From: Pseudomonas farsensis
Lineage (GTDB): Bacteria > Pseudomonadota > Gammaproteobacteria > Pseudomonadales > Pseudomonadaceae
NCBI RefSeq assembly: GCF_014268805.2
Contig: NZ_JABWRF020000001.1
Span: 620,001-684,000 of the forward strand
Direction of reading: 5' to 3'
DNA length: 64,000 bases
Shown: positions 8,538 through 18,208 of the stretch, one piece after another
Position numbering within the stretch: position 1 is the first letter of the stretch
Layout of the letters: every line of letters begins with the position of its first letter
Made by a program: the position numbers and the translations under genes
The notes under the pieces: model-generated
What the model was told of the DNA's origin: nothing
Databases searched by the model: none
Seen by the model: only the letters and a program-made list of their open reading frames with translations

Positions 8538-9491
8538 TCATTGCGCGCCCGGATCTACCACCACGCGGCCAGTTGCCTTGGTCAGGCTCTTGACGAATTC
8601 CTCTTGCAGTTCCGGATCGTTGCGGGTCAGCTCGATCAGGCTCTGCTCCAGTTCACTGGCTTCTTCTTCAAGGCCCAGCTCGGACAAACGCTTGACCCGA
8701 TGCACCCACTGGCCGACCTCGTCGTCCTCAAGGTCGTCGAAAATCAGCTCGTGGGCTTCGAGCAGCTTGCCGCGCAGGCTGCTGCTGACCAGCAGGCTGG
8801 CATCGCCACGCACGCCGTTGTCTTCATCGACCACTTGCAGGTGCAAGGTGCCGACGTGCTTGAGGTTCTGTTCGGAAAACGGGCTGTCCAACAGGTTCAG
8901 GCGCAGTACGCCGTTCTTGTCGGTGGTCAGCTCGTGGGTCATCTTGCCGGCTTTGACCTCAACAAGGCGCTCGTTCCAAGGCAGGCTGGTGAACTCCTCG
9001 CGCTTGTCCTTCTCCACTTCGCTGATCCCGGCCAGGTTCTGCTGGGCGCGGCCGTTGGACTGCACGTTCATGAACGGGTTGAGCCCGGCCACGCCATAGC
9101 TGAGCCAGTCATGGGTAACGCTGGCAGGCAGGTTGCCCAGGGCGAACACGTTGACCACATTGGCGCCTACCCCTGCGACCACCGCGACCGCGCCCAGTGG
9201 GATCTCGTAGATCTCCCGCCAGGGTTGGTAAGGGGTGTAGCGGTCGTAGTGGCGGGTCACTTCGAACTCGGTGACCTCGAAACGCTTCTGTTCGTGAACG
9301 CGCACGCGCCGCTGCGCAAGCTCCATCACCTTTGGCTCGCCGACGTCGATCTGCAGGGTGTGTTCGAGCAGCTTGCGCTCGACGCGCTCCTCATGGTCGC
9401 TGCGCTGCGACATCTGGTTGGCGCAGCCGCTGAGGAGCAGGGCGCCGCACAGTGCGGCGCCCCCCAGGGTGTAGGTACTTCGCTTGGACAT
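8538..9491 (-). CDS. Predicted outer-membrane lipoprotein, unknown function
   Basis: A 317-residue protein with a clear lipoprotein signal: a basic start (MSKRSTYTL), a hydrophobic core and the lipobox LLSGC at about residues 17-21. A short hydrophobic Gly/Ala/Val segment (PLGAVAVVAGVGANVV) follows near residue 125, and the C-terminal ~100 residues are acidic, helical and Glu/Leu-rich. No known family was recognised. The ATG at 9491 is preferred to an upstream GTG at 9497. It lies 21 bp downstream of proS on the same strand and may be cotranscribed. Confidence 0.85.
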   Translation of the reverse strand: MSKRSTYTLGGAALCGALLLSGCANQMSQRSDHEERVERKLLEHTLQIDVGEPKVMELAQRRVRVHEQKRFEVTEFEVTRHYDRYTPYQPWREIYEIPLGAVAVVAGVGANVVNVFALGNLPASVTHDWLSYGVAGLNPFMNVQSNGRAQQNLAGISEVEKDKREEFTSLPWNERLVEVKAGKMTHELTTDKNGVLRLNLLDSPFSEQNLKHVGTLHLQVVDEDNGVRGDASLLVSSSLRGKLLEAHELIFDDLEDDEVGQWVHRVKRLSELGLEEEASELEQSLIELTRNDPELQEEFVKSLTKATGRVVVDPGAQ

Positions 9492-9512
9492 GGTCACTCG
9501 CGTAACGGGTTA

Positions 9513-11228
9513 TCAGCGGCGGATGCGGGCCTGCAGGAAGGTCAGCACTTCGTTGAGCGGCAGCGCCTGGGCGTCCGACTCGGTGCGGTGCTTGTATTCC
9601 AGGTTGCCGTCGGCAAGACCGCGGTCGCTGACGACGATGCGGTGCGGGATGCCGATCAGCTCCATGTCGGCAAACTTGATGCCGGGGCTGGTCTTCTTGT
9701 CGCGGTCGTCCAGCAGTACTTCGAAGCCTGCGGCGGTCAGTTCGGCGTACAGCTTGTCGGTGGCTTCACGCACCACTTCGGTTTCGTAGCGCAGCGGCAC
9801 CAGGGCGACCTGGAATGGCGCCAGTGCGTCGTTCCAGATGATGCCCTTGTCGTCGTGGTTCTGCTCGATGGCCGCAGCTACCACGCGCGAGACGCCGATA
9901 CCGTAGCAGCCCATGGACAGCACCACCGGCTTGCCGTTTTCGCCCAGCACCTGGCACTTGAGTGCTTCGCTGTACTTGGTACCGAGCTGGAAGATGTGCC
10001 CCACTTCGATGCCGCGCTTGATCACCAGGGTGCCCTGGCCATCTGGGCTCGGGTCGCCGGCAACCACGTTACGCAGGTCTGCCACTTGTGGAACCGGAAG
10101 GTCACGCTCCCAGTTCACGCCGAAGTAGTGCTTGTCGTCGATGTTGGCACCGATGCCGAAGTCGCTCATCAGGGCAACCGAACGGTCGATGATGCATTCC
10201 AGCGGCAGGTTCAGCGGGCCCAACGAACCGGCACCGGCGCCAATGGCGTCACGCAGTTCGGCTTCGCTGGCCATGACCAGCGGGTCGGCAACCTGTTCCA
10301 GCTTGGTCGCCTTGATTTCGTTGAGCTCGTGGTCGCCGCGCACGATCAAGGCAACCAGCTTGCCCTCTTCGGCGCCGTGCACGATCAGGGTCTTGACGGT
10401 TTTCTCGATCGGCAGGCCGAAGTTCTCGACCAGTTGCGCGATGGTCTTGGCGTTCGGCGTGTCGACCAGGCGCAGCTCTTCGGTCGGTGCCGGGCGCACG
10501 CTTTCGCGTGGCATGGCTTCGGCCTTTTCGATGTTGGCGGCGTAGTCGGAGCTGTCGCTGAAGATCACGTCGTCTTCGCCGGAGGAGGCGAGTACGTGGA
10601 ATTCGTGGGAGTAGCTACCACCGATGGAGCCGGTGTCGGCTTGCACTGGGCGGAAGTCCAGGCCCAGGCGGGTGAAGATATTGCTGTAGGCCTGGTGCAT
10701 GCGGTCGTAGGTTTCTTGCAGGGAAGCCTGGTCGGCATGGAAGGAGTAGGCGTCCTTCATGATGAACTCGCGGCCACGCATCAGGCCGAAGCGCGGACGG
10801 ATCTCGTCACGGAACTTGGTCTGGATCTGGTACATGTTGAGCGGCAGCTGTTTGTAGCTGGACAGCTCGTTGCGGGCCAGGTCGGTGATCACTTCTTCGT
10901 GGGTCGGGCCTACGCAGAATTCGCGCTGGTGGCGGTCTTTCAAACGCAGCAGCTCAGGGCCGTACTGTTCCCAGCGGCCGGATTCCTGCCACAGCTCTGC
11001 AGGCTGGATGCTCGGCATCAGCACTTCGAGGGCGCCGGCTGCGTTCATTTCTTCGCGGACCACGGCCTCGACCTTGCGCATTACCCGCAAGCCCATCGGC
11101 AGCCAGGTGTACAGGCCGGAGGCCAGCTTACGGATCATGCCGGCGCGCAGCATGAGCTGGTGGCTGATGACCACGGCGTCTGCCGGGGTTTCTTTCTGGG
11201 TGGCGAGCAAATATTGACTGGTGCGCAT
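9513..11228 (-). CDS. proS: Prolyl-tRNA synthetase (bacterial type)
   Basis: A 571-residue class II synthetase that charges tRNA(Pro). Motif 2 is seen in the [16 protein letters not shown] region, motif 3 in the [14 protein letters not shown] region, and an anticodon-binding C-terminal domain follows. Between motifs 2 and 3 lies the ~180-residue editing insert of the YbaK fold (from [11 protein letters not shown]), which removes Ala-tRNA(Pro). The start [18 protein letters not shown] is family-typical. The upstream in-frame extension to 11270 is not. Confidence 0.97.
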   Translation of the reverse strand: MRTSQYLLATQKETPADAVVISHQLMLRAGMIRKLASGLYTWLPMGLRVMRKVEAVVREEMNAAGALEVLMPSIQPAELWQESGRWEQYGPELLRLKDRHQREFCVGPTHEEVITDLARNELSSYKQLPLNMYQIQTKFRDEIRPRFGLMRGREFIMKDAYSFHADQASLQETYDRMHQAYSNIFTRLGLDFRPVQADTGSIGGSYSHEFHVLASSGEDDVIFSDSSDYAANIEKAEAMPRESVRPAPTEELRLVDTPNAKTIAQLVENFGLPIEKTVKTLIVHGAEEGKLVALIVRGDHELNEIKATKLEQVADPLVMASEAELRDAIGAGAGSLGPLNLPLECIIDRSVALMSDFGIGANIDDKHYFGVNWERDLPVPQVADLRNVVAGDPSPDGQGTLVIKRGIEVGHIFQLGTKYSEALKCQVLGENGKPVVLSMGCYGIGVSRVVAAAIEQNHDDKGIIWNDALAPFQVALVPLRYETEVVREATDKLYAELTAAGFEVLLDDRDKKTSPGIKFADMELIGIPHRIVVSDRGLADGNLEYKHRTESDAQALPLNEVLTFLQARIRR

Positions 11229-11330
11229 GGGGAGCCGTGTCGATTGCCTGAATGTGAAATGACCCCGCATTGTACGGGGGCGAAACGAAAGCGTACAGAA
11301 TGCAGCAGTGGTGCGTTGCTGTCAGCCAAG

Positions 11331-11358
11331 AAAAAGCCCGGCATTCGCCGGGCTTTTT
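11331..11358 (-). terminator. Terminator after the oprD-type gene
   Basis: AAAAAGCCCGGC, loop ATTC, then GCCGGGCTTTTT is a perfect 12-bp symmetric stem with A/T tails. It is placed 27 bp downstream of the porin stop on the minus strand and separates the porin gene from proS. Confidence 0.9.
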
Positions 11359-11385
11359 CAGGTGCAAAGCGCTGTAGGCGAGAGC

Positions 11386-12663
11386 TTACAGGATGCTCAG
11401 CGGGTACTCGACGATCAGGCGCAGTTCGTCCAGGGAGTTGGAGTACACGGCGTCCGAGGAGCGGTAGGTGGCCTGACGGACACGGAAGCTCAGGTCTTTG
11501 GCCGGGCCTTCCTGCAGGACGTACTTGATGTCGACGTCGCGTTCCCATTCCTGGCCATTGTTGGTGCCGGCCACGTTGGCATCGGTACCACGCACGTAGC
11601 GGGTCATGAAGCTCAGGCCTGGTACGCCGTACTCGGCGAAGTTCAGGTCGTAGCGCACTTGCCAGGATTTTTCGTCTTCGGCGTTGAAGTCCGAACGGGC
11701 GATGGAGTTGGCCAGGAAGATGCTGCCGCCGCCGTCCACGCCATAGGCATAGCCGCCGTCGCCGGTCATCTTCTGATAAGCCACGGTGAAGGTATGTGCG
11801 CCAATGTTGTAGGCGGCAGACAGGCTGAAGGCACGGCTGTCGATCTTGTCGCCATCGAACGCTCGGGCTTCGCTGCCTTCGCTCTTGGTGTCATAGATGT
11901 TGAAGTCGAACACCATGCCCTGGTTGTCGGACAGTGGCAGTGCCCAGTTCAGGTTGGCGTAGTACTTGCGCCAGTAGTCTTCGACCTTGGAGTAGTACAG
12001 GCTGCTCGACAGGGTGTCGGTGATGGCGTAGGTACCGCCGACGACGTTCGCCGATTTCAGGTGGGCGCTGTCGTGGTTGGTTTCTTCCTGGTTGGTCAGG
12101 CCGGTGAAGCGACCAGCATGCAGGGTCAGGCCCTTGATTTCATTGCTGGTGATCAACGCGCCCTGGGCAACTTCCGGCAGCAGACGGCTGTCGTCGGTGG
12201 CGAAGACTGGCAGTGCGGTGAACTGGTCGCCGACTTTCAGTACGGTGTCGGACATGCGGAACTTAACTGCTGCGCCGCCTTTGGAGTAATCATCCTGCGA
12301 GCGACCATCCGAACCGGTAGGGAACAGGCCGGTGCCCGAGTAGCCGCGGCCGCTGTCCAGTTTCAGGCCCAGCATGCCGATAGCGTCGACGCCGACGCCG
12401 ATGGTGCCTTGGGTGAAGCCGGATTCGAAGGTGCCGATGAAGCCTTGGCCCCATTCACGCTGGTCGTGACGCAAACCGGCGGCGCGGTTAGCGGCCGACT
12501 CGGTGTTGCGGTAGTCACGGCTGAAGTACAGGTTACGCATTTTTACGTTGAGTTTGCTGTCTTCAACGAAACCTTTGGATTCGTCTTGCGAAGAGGCGAC
12601 TGCGAACTGCGAAGTCCCTGCTGCAACGGCCAGGGCGATCATGCTCCACTTCATCACGCGCAT
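11386..12663 (-). CDS. OprD-family outer-membrane porin
   Basis: A 425-residue porin. A Sec signal peptide ends near AVAS (residue 24). The mature protein has the family's early motif (NLYFSRDYRN), alternating beta-strand patterns throughout and the C-terminal strand (LRLIVEYPLSIL). OprD members are substrate-specific channels for amino acids, peptides or small carboxylates; the substrate here cannot be read from the sequence. Transcription ends at the hairpin at 11331. A long non-coding region lies upstream. Confidence 0.93.
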   Translation of the reverse strand: MRVMKWSMIALAVAAGTSQFAVASSQDESKGFVEDSKLNVKMRNLYFSRDYRNTESAANRAAGLRHDQREWGQGFIGTFESGFTQGTIGVGVDAIGMLGLKLDSGRGYSGTGLFPTGSDGRSQDDYSKGGAAVKFRMSDTVLKVGDQFTALPVFATDDSRLLPEVAQGALITSNEIKGLTLHAGRFTGLTNQEETNHDSAHLKSANVVGGTYAITDTLSSSLYYSKVEDYWRKYYANLNWALPLSDNQGMVFDFNIYDTKSEGSEARAFDGDKIDSRAFSLSAAYNIGAHTFTVAYQKMTGDGGYAYGVDGGGSIFLANSIARSDFNAEDEKSWQVRYDLNFAEYGVPGLSFMTRYVRGTDANVAGTNNGQEWERDVDIKYVLQEGPAKDLSFRVRQATYRSSDAVYSNSLDELRLIVEYPLSIL

Positions 12664-13424
12664 CGTGATTTGCTCCTTTGGTTTTTAGGAAGAGTACCGC
12701 TGCGCCCAAGTGTTTTAGTTATAGGGGCAGCTCTTTCTTTTTATGTCGGCGAAAATTTATATCACGCTGACTATTCTTGGCGATACGGGTAAAAAACAAC
12801 CTTTCGGTAACTTTATGGCCATGTCGCTAACGGCTATTTCCTTGTCGCAAATCACACCCCTTGTTACCAGGGGTGTACAACGCCAGCGCTGTCGCGCGCC
12901 CATCATTTATGTATAAACACAAAGTAGGGCGAGCAGACTCCCTGGTGATTCCGATGCCGCTGTTGTCCATTTGTCGCGTTCACCTGTCTTTGCAGGTGTC
13001 GTGCCGACTTGGCGTTTGAGGAATGCAACAAGCATGCTCAAATTCACATTCCTTTGATGAATTTTTCACAAGCTGGGGGCGACCTGGCGCAAAACCCCAG
13101 TAAACACGGGGTCGCGCATGTCTGATGGTGTGCCACCTCCCCGTCGTTGCGAGCTGCCTTGAAAGTCAAGGTGTTACCACTCTTTGTTGATCCTGCCTGT
13201 TTTGTGTGACCGGTTGATGGTGTCGCGGTGACGATCGGCCTCATTGTGGTGCGAAAAGTAGCGCGGTGTTACCGCAAGCGATCGTTTGCAGGGTGACGGG
13301 TGGGCCAATTTGGTGCGCGGGTGCTTCATTGCGTGCCGTGCGGGTGTGACGGCAGGCCAAGCAAGGTATCCTGCGCGCCCTGCGCCCGCACCTTGGGCGA
13401 GGCATCTGTTTAAGGAGGTTTGTC
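12664..13424. other. 760-bp non-coding region between porin and HIT genes
   Basis: No convincing gene was found. The 12664-12800 part is AT-rich and probably holds the porin promoter. A small hairpin is formed by CACCCC (12855-12860) and GGGGTG (12870-12875). Another possible stem, CACCTGTCTTTGCAGGTG, lies near 12980. The final 60 bp hold the HIT gene leader with a strong AAGGAGG ribosome binding site. Confidence 0.6.
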
Positions 13425-13844
13425 ATGTTTACCCTCGATCCGCGTCTGCAACAGGACTCTGTGCTGTTGGGTGAGCTGCCGCTGTGCAGCCTGCTGCTGA
13501 GCAAGGACGCCAACTATCCCTGGTTCATCCTGGTGCCGCGCCGCGCTGATGTGAGCGAGCTGTTTGACCTCGACGAGGCGGACCAGCGCCAGCTGTGGGA
13601 AGAAACCACTGCCTTGGCCGAGGCGCTCAAGGATGCCTTCGCTGCCGACAAGATGAACGTTGCCACGCTGGGCAATATGGTCAGCCAGTTGCACATGCAC
13701 GTTATCGTTCGTCGCCATGGCGATGCTGCCTGGCCGGCGCCGGTGTGGGGCAAGGTTGCCGCGTGCGACTATGAGCCGGGCGCAGTCGATGCGATCCGTC
13801 AGCGTGTTACCGCGCTGCTTGGCGAAAGTTTCAAGGGGGTTTGA
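13425..13844 (+). CDS. HIT-domain protein
   Basis: A 139-residue histidine-triad nucleotide-binding protein. The triad is in QLHMHVIVR (about residues 87-95). The N-terminal PWFILVPRRADVSEL segment is typical of the Pseudomonas HIT family of predicted nucleotide hydrolases/transferases. The AAGGAGG ribosome binding site lies 8 nt before the ATG. slyX follows after 3 bp, forming a small operon. Confidence 0.93.
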   Translation: MFTLDPRLQQDSVLLGELPLCSLLLSKDANYPWFILVPRRADVSELFDLDEADQRQLWEETTALAEALKDAFAADKMNVATLGNMVSQLHMHVIVRRHGDAAWPAPVWGKVAACDYEPGAVDAIRQRVTALLGESFKGV

Positions 13845-13847
13845 GGT

Positions 13848-14054
13848 ATGTCGCTAGAGCTGCGTATCGTCGAGCTGGAAACCCGGCAGGCGTTTCAGGA
13901 CGACACCATTCAGGCACTCAATGACATGGTCTTTGAGCAAAACAAGATCATCGACCGCTTGCAGTTGCAGGTTGCCGAGCTGATCAAGCGCTACGAGGAT
14001 ATGGTCGGCCAGTACGGTGGCGGGGGAGAGGAGCCTCCACCACCTCATTATTAA
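13848..14054 (+). CDS. slyX: SlyX protein
   Basis: A 68-residue coiled-coil protein ([20 protein letters not shown], then an [13 protein letters not shown] heptad pattern) ending in the conserved PPHY tail of SlyX. Its role is unknown. It starts 3 bp after the HIT gene stop. Confidence 0.93.
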   Translation: MSLELRIVELETRQAFQDDTIQALNDMVFEQNKIIDRLQLQVAELIKRYEDMVGQYGGGGEEPPPPHY

Positions 14055-14066
14055 AGGTGGTGGAGG
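14034..14066. terminator. Hairpin between convergent slyX and CSD-protein genes
   Basis: CCTCCACCACCT (14034-14045) and AGGTGGTGGAGG (14055-14066) form a perfect 12-bp stem with a 9-nt loop that contains the slyX stop codon. There is no long T-tract, so termination is inferred from the position between convergent genes. Confidence 0.5.
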
Positions 14067-14073
14067 GTGGTGG

Positions 14074-14667
14074 TCAGCGGCGCGAAACCGCGACCACGTC
14101 TTCGGCCTGCAGGCCTTTGTCGCGGTGCATCACCGAAAACTCCACGCGCTGGCCTTCGACCAGTACCCGGTGGCCTTCGCCGCGGATGGCGCGAAAGTGC
14201 ACGAAGATATCGTCACCCGAATCGCGCGAGATGAAGCCAAAGCCCTTGGAGGTGTTGAACCACTTCACCGTGCCAGTATCGCGGTTACTGGTCTCCGTGG
14301 TGCTGCCTTGGCTGGCGCGGGCCCGGCGAGGGCTGCGTGCCAGGCCTGCGGCCAGGTGCAAGGCGGTAGCCAGGGCTGCGCAAGCCAGCGCAGGCAAATT
14401 GCCAAGCTCTGGGCGGGCGAGCAGGGTGATGGTCTGCAGAATTACCGCAGCCACCAGCAGGACGCTGGCGGTGTGCTGCAGTTGCTGGCGCATGCCTCGG
14501 TAATAAAGCGGCAGGGCAGGGGCGAGCAGCAGGTTCAGCAGGCCGAGCAAGGCCAGGTAAACGGCCTCGGGTTGTTGCAGCAACGGTGTGGCGTCGGTTC
14601 TGAGGCTGGGAATGAGCGATAGCAGCAAGGCAGCCACGCCCGTCACCAGATGGACGATTTTGAACAT
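14074..14667 (-). CDS. Membrane protein with C-terminal cold-shock domain
   Basis: A 197-residue fusion. Residues 1-~110 contain about four hydrophobic helices ([71 protein letters not shown]). A basic Ser/Thr linker follows. A complete cold-shock domain runs from ~residue 130 ([18 protein letters not shown] and [10 protein letters not shown], i.e. RNP1 and RNP2). This implies a nucleic-acid-binding domain tethered to the inner membrane. The start at 14667 (MFKIVHL) is chosen because the longer frame adds only basic, non-conserved residues. Confidence 0.85.
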   Translation of the reverse strand: MFKIVHLVTGVAALLLSLIPSLRTDATPLLQQPEAVYLALLGLLNLLLAPALPLYYRGMRQQLQHTASVLLVAAVILQTITLLARPELGNLPALACAALATALHLAAGLARSPRRARASQGSTTETSNRDTGTVKWFNTSKGFGFISRDSGDDIFVHFRAIRGEGHRVLVEGQRVEFSVMHRDKGLQAEDVVAVSRR

Positions 14668-14929
14668 TTGGTTAGGCTCACATTGATAAGGCCAATCACA
14701 GGATGAGCGGGCTGCACGGTGCGCGTGAACAGAAGCGCGAAAACGCGGCAAGCCAGCCTATGCACCCGGCATTGACAATCCGCACGGGTGGCACGCTGCC
14801 TATTTAACAGCAAAGGCGCAGTCTTCTCAAACCGCAGGCGCGCTTGGGCGGCCATGCACGGTGGGGAAACTCTTGCTACAGTGGGTCGCGTCCGCTTGGT
14901 TATTCAGGCCTTTAGCAAAGGGGAACTTC

Positions 14930-15403
14930 ATGGCAATCGATATCGGTATCAATGAAGAAGATCGCAAAGCCATCGTCGATGGGCTGTCGCGTCTTTTGTC
15001 CGACACTTATGTGCTGTATCTGAAAACCCACAACTTTCACTGGAACGTCACCGGTCCATCGTTTCGCACCCTGCACTTGATGTTCGAGGAGCAGTACAAC
15101 GAATTGGCCCTGGCCGTGGATTCCATCGCCGAACGCATCCGCGCCCTGGGTTTCCCGGCGCCAGGTTCCTACGCTTTCTATGCCCGCCATTCGTCCATCA
15201 AGGAAGAAGAAGGGGTGCCGCATGCCGACGAAATGATCCGTCAACTGGTCCAGGGCCAGGAGGCGGTGGTGCGCACGGCGCGCAGCATTTTCCCGGATGT
15301 GGAAAAGGTCAGTGACGAGCCTACCGCCGACCTGCTGACCCAGCGCATGCAGGTGCATGAAAAAACCGCGTGGATGCTGAGGGTATTACTCGACGGGAAG
15401 TAA
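14930..15403 (+). CDS. Dps-like ferritin-fold DNA protection protein
   Basis: A 157-residue Dps/ferritin-like protein. The ferroxidase-type residues are in [14 protein letters not shown] and [20 protein letters not shown], with a conserved [12 protein letters not shown] segment. It would oxidise and store iron and protect DNA in the nucleoid. The start at 14930 follows an AAAGGGG ribosome binding site. The gene is monocistronic. Confidence 0.93.
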   Translation: MAIDIGINEEDRKAIVDGLSRLLSDTYVLYLKTHNFHWNVTGPSFRTLHLMFEEQYNELALAVDSIAERIRALGFPAPGSYAFYARHSSIKEEEGVPHADEMIRQLVQGQEAVVRTARSIFPDVEKVSDEPTADLLTQRMQVHEKTAWMLRVLLDGK

Positions 15404-15435
15404 TTGCCGGTTGAGTCGCTTGCAGCGCTTTGAAT

Positions 15436-15469
15436 ACGGGCCCGACGCCGTGGCAGGTGTCGGGCCCGT
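15436..15469 (+). terminator. Possible terminator after the dps-like gene
   Basis: ACGGGCCCGAC (15436-15446) and GTCGGGCCCGT (15459-15469) form a perfect 11-bp stem 33 nt after the stop codon. The T-tract is poor (TTCGCTT), so efficiency is uncertain. Confidence 0.55.
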
Positions 15470-15521
15470 TCGCTTGCAGGGAAAACCTTGCTGCTGGGAT
15501 GGTGCTTTGTTGCAGCGCTTG

Positions 15522-15959
15522 ATGGTCGCCCTTGACCTGCTCGCCATGGCGAACGGGTTTTTCGTGACAGGGGGCGAGGCGATGGGCGAAGTGGTGCGTG
15601 TGGCGGGTGGGGGTGCGAAGCTGGGGCAGCGGGCAGGCAAGCCCGAACTCGACCCATTCAAGGTGGATTTCGACATGGACCAGGCGGGGCCGGTGTCGCG
15701 CTCGGTGCGCCTGAATGGCTTTGCTACCTGTCTGCGCCTGGAGGTGGTGTATTGGCGGATTCTCGAGCGCATCGCGCAGGCCAATGGCTGTTCGGTAAGC
15801 GCGGTGTTGTCCTATGTGGATCGCGAAGTGCACCTGCGCCATGGCGGGGTCAGGAATTTCAGCGGGCTGGTACGGGTCATTTGCGTGGCCTGGCTGCAGA
15901 CGCTCCAGATATGCACTGATCGCCGGGCGGGCTGCACTGCTTCCGTTAACCATATATAA
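15522..15959 (+). CDS. Ribbon-helix-helix domain protein, unknown role
   Basis: The C-terminal ~75 residues (SRSVRLNGFATCLRLEVVYW ... LSYVDREVHLRHGGVRNFSG) match the RHH_4-type ribbon-helix-helix family found in many pseudomonads, suggesting a small DNA-binding regulator. The start is uncertain. The frame is open from 15411, but that part contains the dps hairpin, so 15522 was taken. An ATG near 15675 would leave little more than the domain. No target site was recognised. Confidence 0.6.
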   Translation: MVALDLLAMANGFFVTGGEAMGEVVRVAGGGAKLGQRAGKPELDPFKVDFDMDQAGPVSRSVRLNGFATCLRLEVVYWRILERIAQANGCSVSAVLSYVDREVHLRHGGVRNFSGLVRVICVAWLQTLQICTDRRAGCTASVNHI

Positions 15960-15960
15960 T
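15955..15960 (+). promoter_or_regulatory. -10 element for the fmdB-type gene / aspS
   Basis: A perfect TATAAT overlaps the stop codon of the ribbon-helix-helix gene and lies 53 nt before the zinc-ribbon ATG. No good -35 hexamer is visible at the usual distance. Confidence 0.45.
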
Positions 15961-16012
15961 CCCGCTCTTTGCTGCGTTGGGCAGCGTGCGATGTGGTTGA
16001 CGAGAGACACCC

Positions 16013-16234
16013 ATGCCCCTTTACGACTATCAATGTGCATCCTGCGAGCACCAGTTTGAAGCCATGCAGAAAATCAGCGCCGCTGCGCTGACCGACTGTC
16101 CGGCCTGCCAGGCGCCGGCATTGAAGAAACTGCTGTCTGTCCCCGGTTTTCGCCTGAGTGGCAACGGCTGGTACGAGACCGACTTCAAGACCGGGGCGAA
16201 AAAGAACCTGGCAGGCGGCGACAAAGCCGACTGA
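16013..16234 (+). CDS. FmdB-type zinc-ribbon protein
   Basis: A 73-residue protein with two CxxC pairs (MPLYDYQCASCEHQFE and DCPACQAP) that form a zinc ribbon, and the conserved RLSGNGWYETDF tail. It was originally described as a putative regulator of formamidase genes; its true function is unknown. It is found just before aspS in many pseudomonads, and cotranscription with aspS (90 bp downstream) is likely. Confidence 0.92.
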   Translation: MPLYDYQCASCEHQFEAMQKISAAALTDCPACQAPALKKLLSVPGFRLSGNGWYETDFKTGAKKNLAGGDKAD

Positions 16235-16324
16235 ATTGAATTGCCCTGATCGGGTCTTGCGCTGTTTGCCCCTGGCAAGCGAGACCTTCACCGACTACAC
16301 GAATCACGAGAAGCGAACACCATC

Positions 16325-18100
16325 ATGATGCGCAGCCATTATTGCGGCCAACTGAACGAGAGCCTGGACGGCCAGGAAGTCACCCTTTGCGGCTGGGTCC
16401 ATCGTCGCCGCGACCACGGCGGGGTGATCTTCCTCGATATCCGTGACCGCGAAGGCATGGCCCAGGTCGTGTTCGACCCGGATCGCGCCGAGAGCTTCGC
16501 CAACGCCGACCGCGTGCGCAGCGAATACGTCGTACAGATCACCGGCAAGGTGCGCCTGCGTCCTGAAGGCGCGGTCAACCCGAACATGGCCTCCGGTGGC
16601 ATCGAAGTACTGGGCTACGAGCTGACCGTACTCAACGAAGCCGAAACCCCGCCGTTCCCGCTGAACGAGTTCTCCGACGTTGGCGAAGAAACCCGCCTGC
16701 GCTATCGCTTCATCGACCTGCGTCGCCCGGAAATGGCCGACAAGCTGCGTCTGCGTTCGCGCATCACCAGCAGCATCCGTCGCTTCCTCGACGAAAACGG
16801 CTTCCTCGACGTCGAAACGCCAATCCTGACCCGTGCAACGCCTGAAGGCGCTCGCGACTACCTGGTACCTAGCCGTACCCACGCAGGCAGCTTCTTTGCC
16901 TTGCCGCAGTCGCCACAGCTGTTCAAGCAGTTGCTGATGGTCGCCGGCTTCGACCGCTACTACCAGATCGCCAAGTGCTTCCGCGACGAAGACCTGCGTG
17001 CTGACCGCCAGCCGGAATTCACCCAGATCGACATCGAGACCAGCTTCCTCGACGAAGCCGAGATCATGGGCCTGACCGAAGGCATGATCCGCAAGCTGTT
17101 CAAGGAAGTCCTGGACCTGGAGTTCGGTGAGTTCCCGCACATGACCTATGAAGAGGCCATGCGCCGCTACGGTTCGGACAAGCCGGACCTGCGCATCCCG
17201 CTGGAACTGGTGGACGTTGCCGACCAGCTCAAGGACGTCGACTTCAAGGTGTTCGCCGGCCCTGCCAACGATCCGAAGTGCCGCGTTACCGCCCTGCGCG
17301 TGCCTGGCGCTGCCAGCATGCCGCGCAGCAAGATCGACGAGTACACCAAGTTCGTCGGCATCTACGGCGCCAAGGGCCTGGCCTACATCAAGGTCAACGA
17401 GCGTGCCAAAGGTGTTGAAGGCCTGCAGTCGCCGATCGTCAAGAACATCCCTGAGGCCAACCTCAACGTCATCCTCGACCGCGTTGGCGCCGTAGACGGC
17501 GACATCGTGTTCTTCGGCGCCGACAAGGCCAAGATCGTCAGCGAAGCCCTGGGTGCGCTGCGTATTCGCCTGGGCCACGACCTTGAGCTGCTGACCTGCA
17601 AGTGGGCGCCGATGTGGGTTGTCGACTTCCCGATGTTCGAAGAAAACGAAGACGGCAGCTTCAGCGCGCTGCACCACCCGTTCACCGCACCGAAATGCTC
17701 GCCCGAAGAGCTTGAGGCCAATCCGGCTGGCGCGCTGTCGCGTGCCTACGACATGGTCCTCAACGGCACCGAACTGGGGGGCGGTTCGATCCGTATCCAC
17801 CGCAAGGAAATGCAGCAAGCGGTCTTCCGCCTGCTGGGTATCGAGGCTGACGAGCAGCAAGAGAAGTTCGGCTTCCTGCTCGACGCCCTGAAGTTCGGTG
17901 CACCGCCCCACGGCGGCCTGGCCTTCGGCCTGGACCGTCTGGTCATGCTGATGACCGGCGCGCAGTCGATCCGCGAAGTGATCGCCTTCCCGAAAACCCA
18001 AAGCGCCGCCGACGTGATGACCCAGGCCCCAGGCCAGGTCGATGCCAAGGCACTGCGCGAGCTGCACATCCGTCTGCGCGAGCAGACCAAGGTCGAGTAA
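16325..18100 (+). CDS. aspS: Aspartyl-tRNA synthetase
   Basis: A 591-residue bacterial-type AspRS. It has an N-terminal OB fold for the anticodon ([20 protein letters not shown]), class II motif 2 ([18 protein letters not shown]), the GAD insert (~residues 290-420) and motif 3 ([16 protein letters not shown]). His31 is present in the OB fold; it is associated with non-discriminating AspRS in Pseudomonas, which also makes Asp-tRNA(Asn). An alternative start is the second ATG at 16328. Confidence 0.97.
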   Translation: MMRSHYCGQLNESLDGQEVTLCGWVHRRRDHGGVIFLDIRDREGMAQVVFDPDRAESFANADRVRSEYVVQITGKVRLRPEGAVNPNMASGGIEVLGYELTVLNEAETPPFPLNEFSDVGEETRLRYRFIDLRRPEMADKLRLRSRITSSIRRFLDENGFLDVETPILTRATPEGARDYLVPSRTHAGSFFALPQSPQLFKQLLMVAGFDRYYQIAKCFRDEDLRADRQPEFTQIDIETSFLDEAEIMGLTEGMIRKLFKEVLDLEFGEFPHMTYEEAMRRYGSDKPDLRIPLELVDVADQLKDVDFKVFAGPANDPKCRVTALRVPGAASMPRSKIDEYTKFVGIYGAKGLAYIKVNERAKGVEGLQSPIVKNIPEANLNVILDRVGAVDGDIVFFGADKAKIVSEALGALRIRLGHDLELLTCKWAPMWVVDFPMFEENEDGSFSALHHPFTAPKCSPEELEANPAGALSRAYDMVLNGTELGGGSIRIHRKEMQQAVFRLLGIEADEQQEKFGFLLDALKFGAPPHGGLAFGLDRLVMLMTGAQSIREVIAFPKTQSAADVMTQAPGQVDAKALRELHIRLREQTKVE

Positions 18101-18156
18101 TCGGCCCCGGGCACCTCGCCAACGGGGTGCCCCGCGCTTGCGCGCAGTTTTATCGC

Positions 18157-18178
18157 GTTCCGCCCTACGGGGCGGAAC
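18157..18178 (+). terminator. Hairpin between aspS and yebC
   Basis: GTTCCGCC (18157-18164) and GGCGGAAC (18171-18178) form an 8-bp stem followed by a T-rich stretch. It may partly terminate aspS transcripts before yebC. Confidence 0.5.
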
Positions 18179-18208
18179 CTGTTTCTGTTTCAAGGATTTG
18201 GAGTGGTT

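Noticed and set aside
8319..11528. Very long plus-strand open frame (over 1000 codons) opposite the lipoprotein and proS genes
   Set aside because: It is antisense to two well-supported genes; long antisense frames are expected in GC-rich DNA, and the translation has no recognisable domain.
15321..16040. Minus-strand frame of ~240 codons over the dps to fmdB region
   Set aside because: It is antisense to the dps end, the ribbon-helix-helix gene and the zinc-ribbon start, with no family features.
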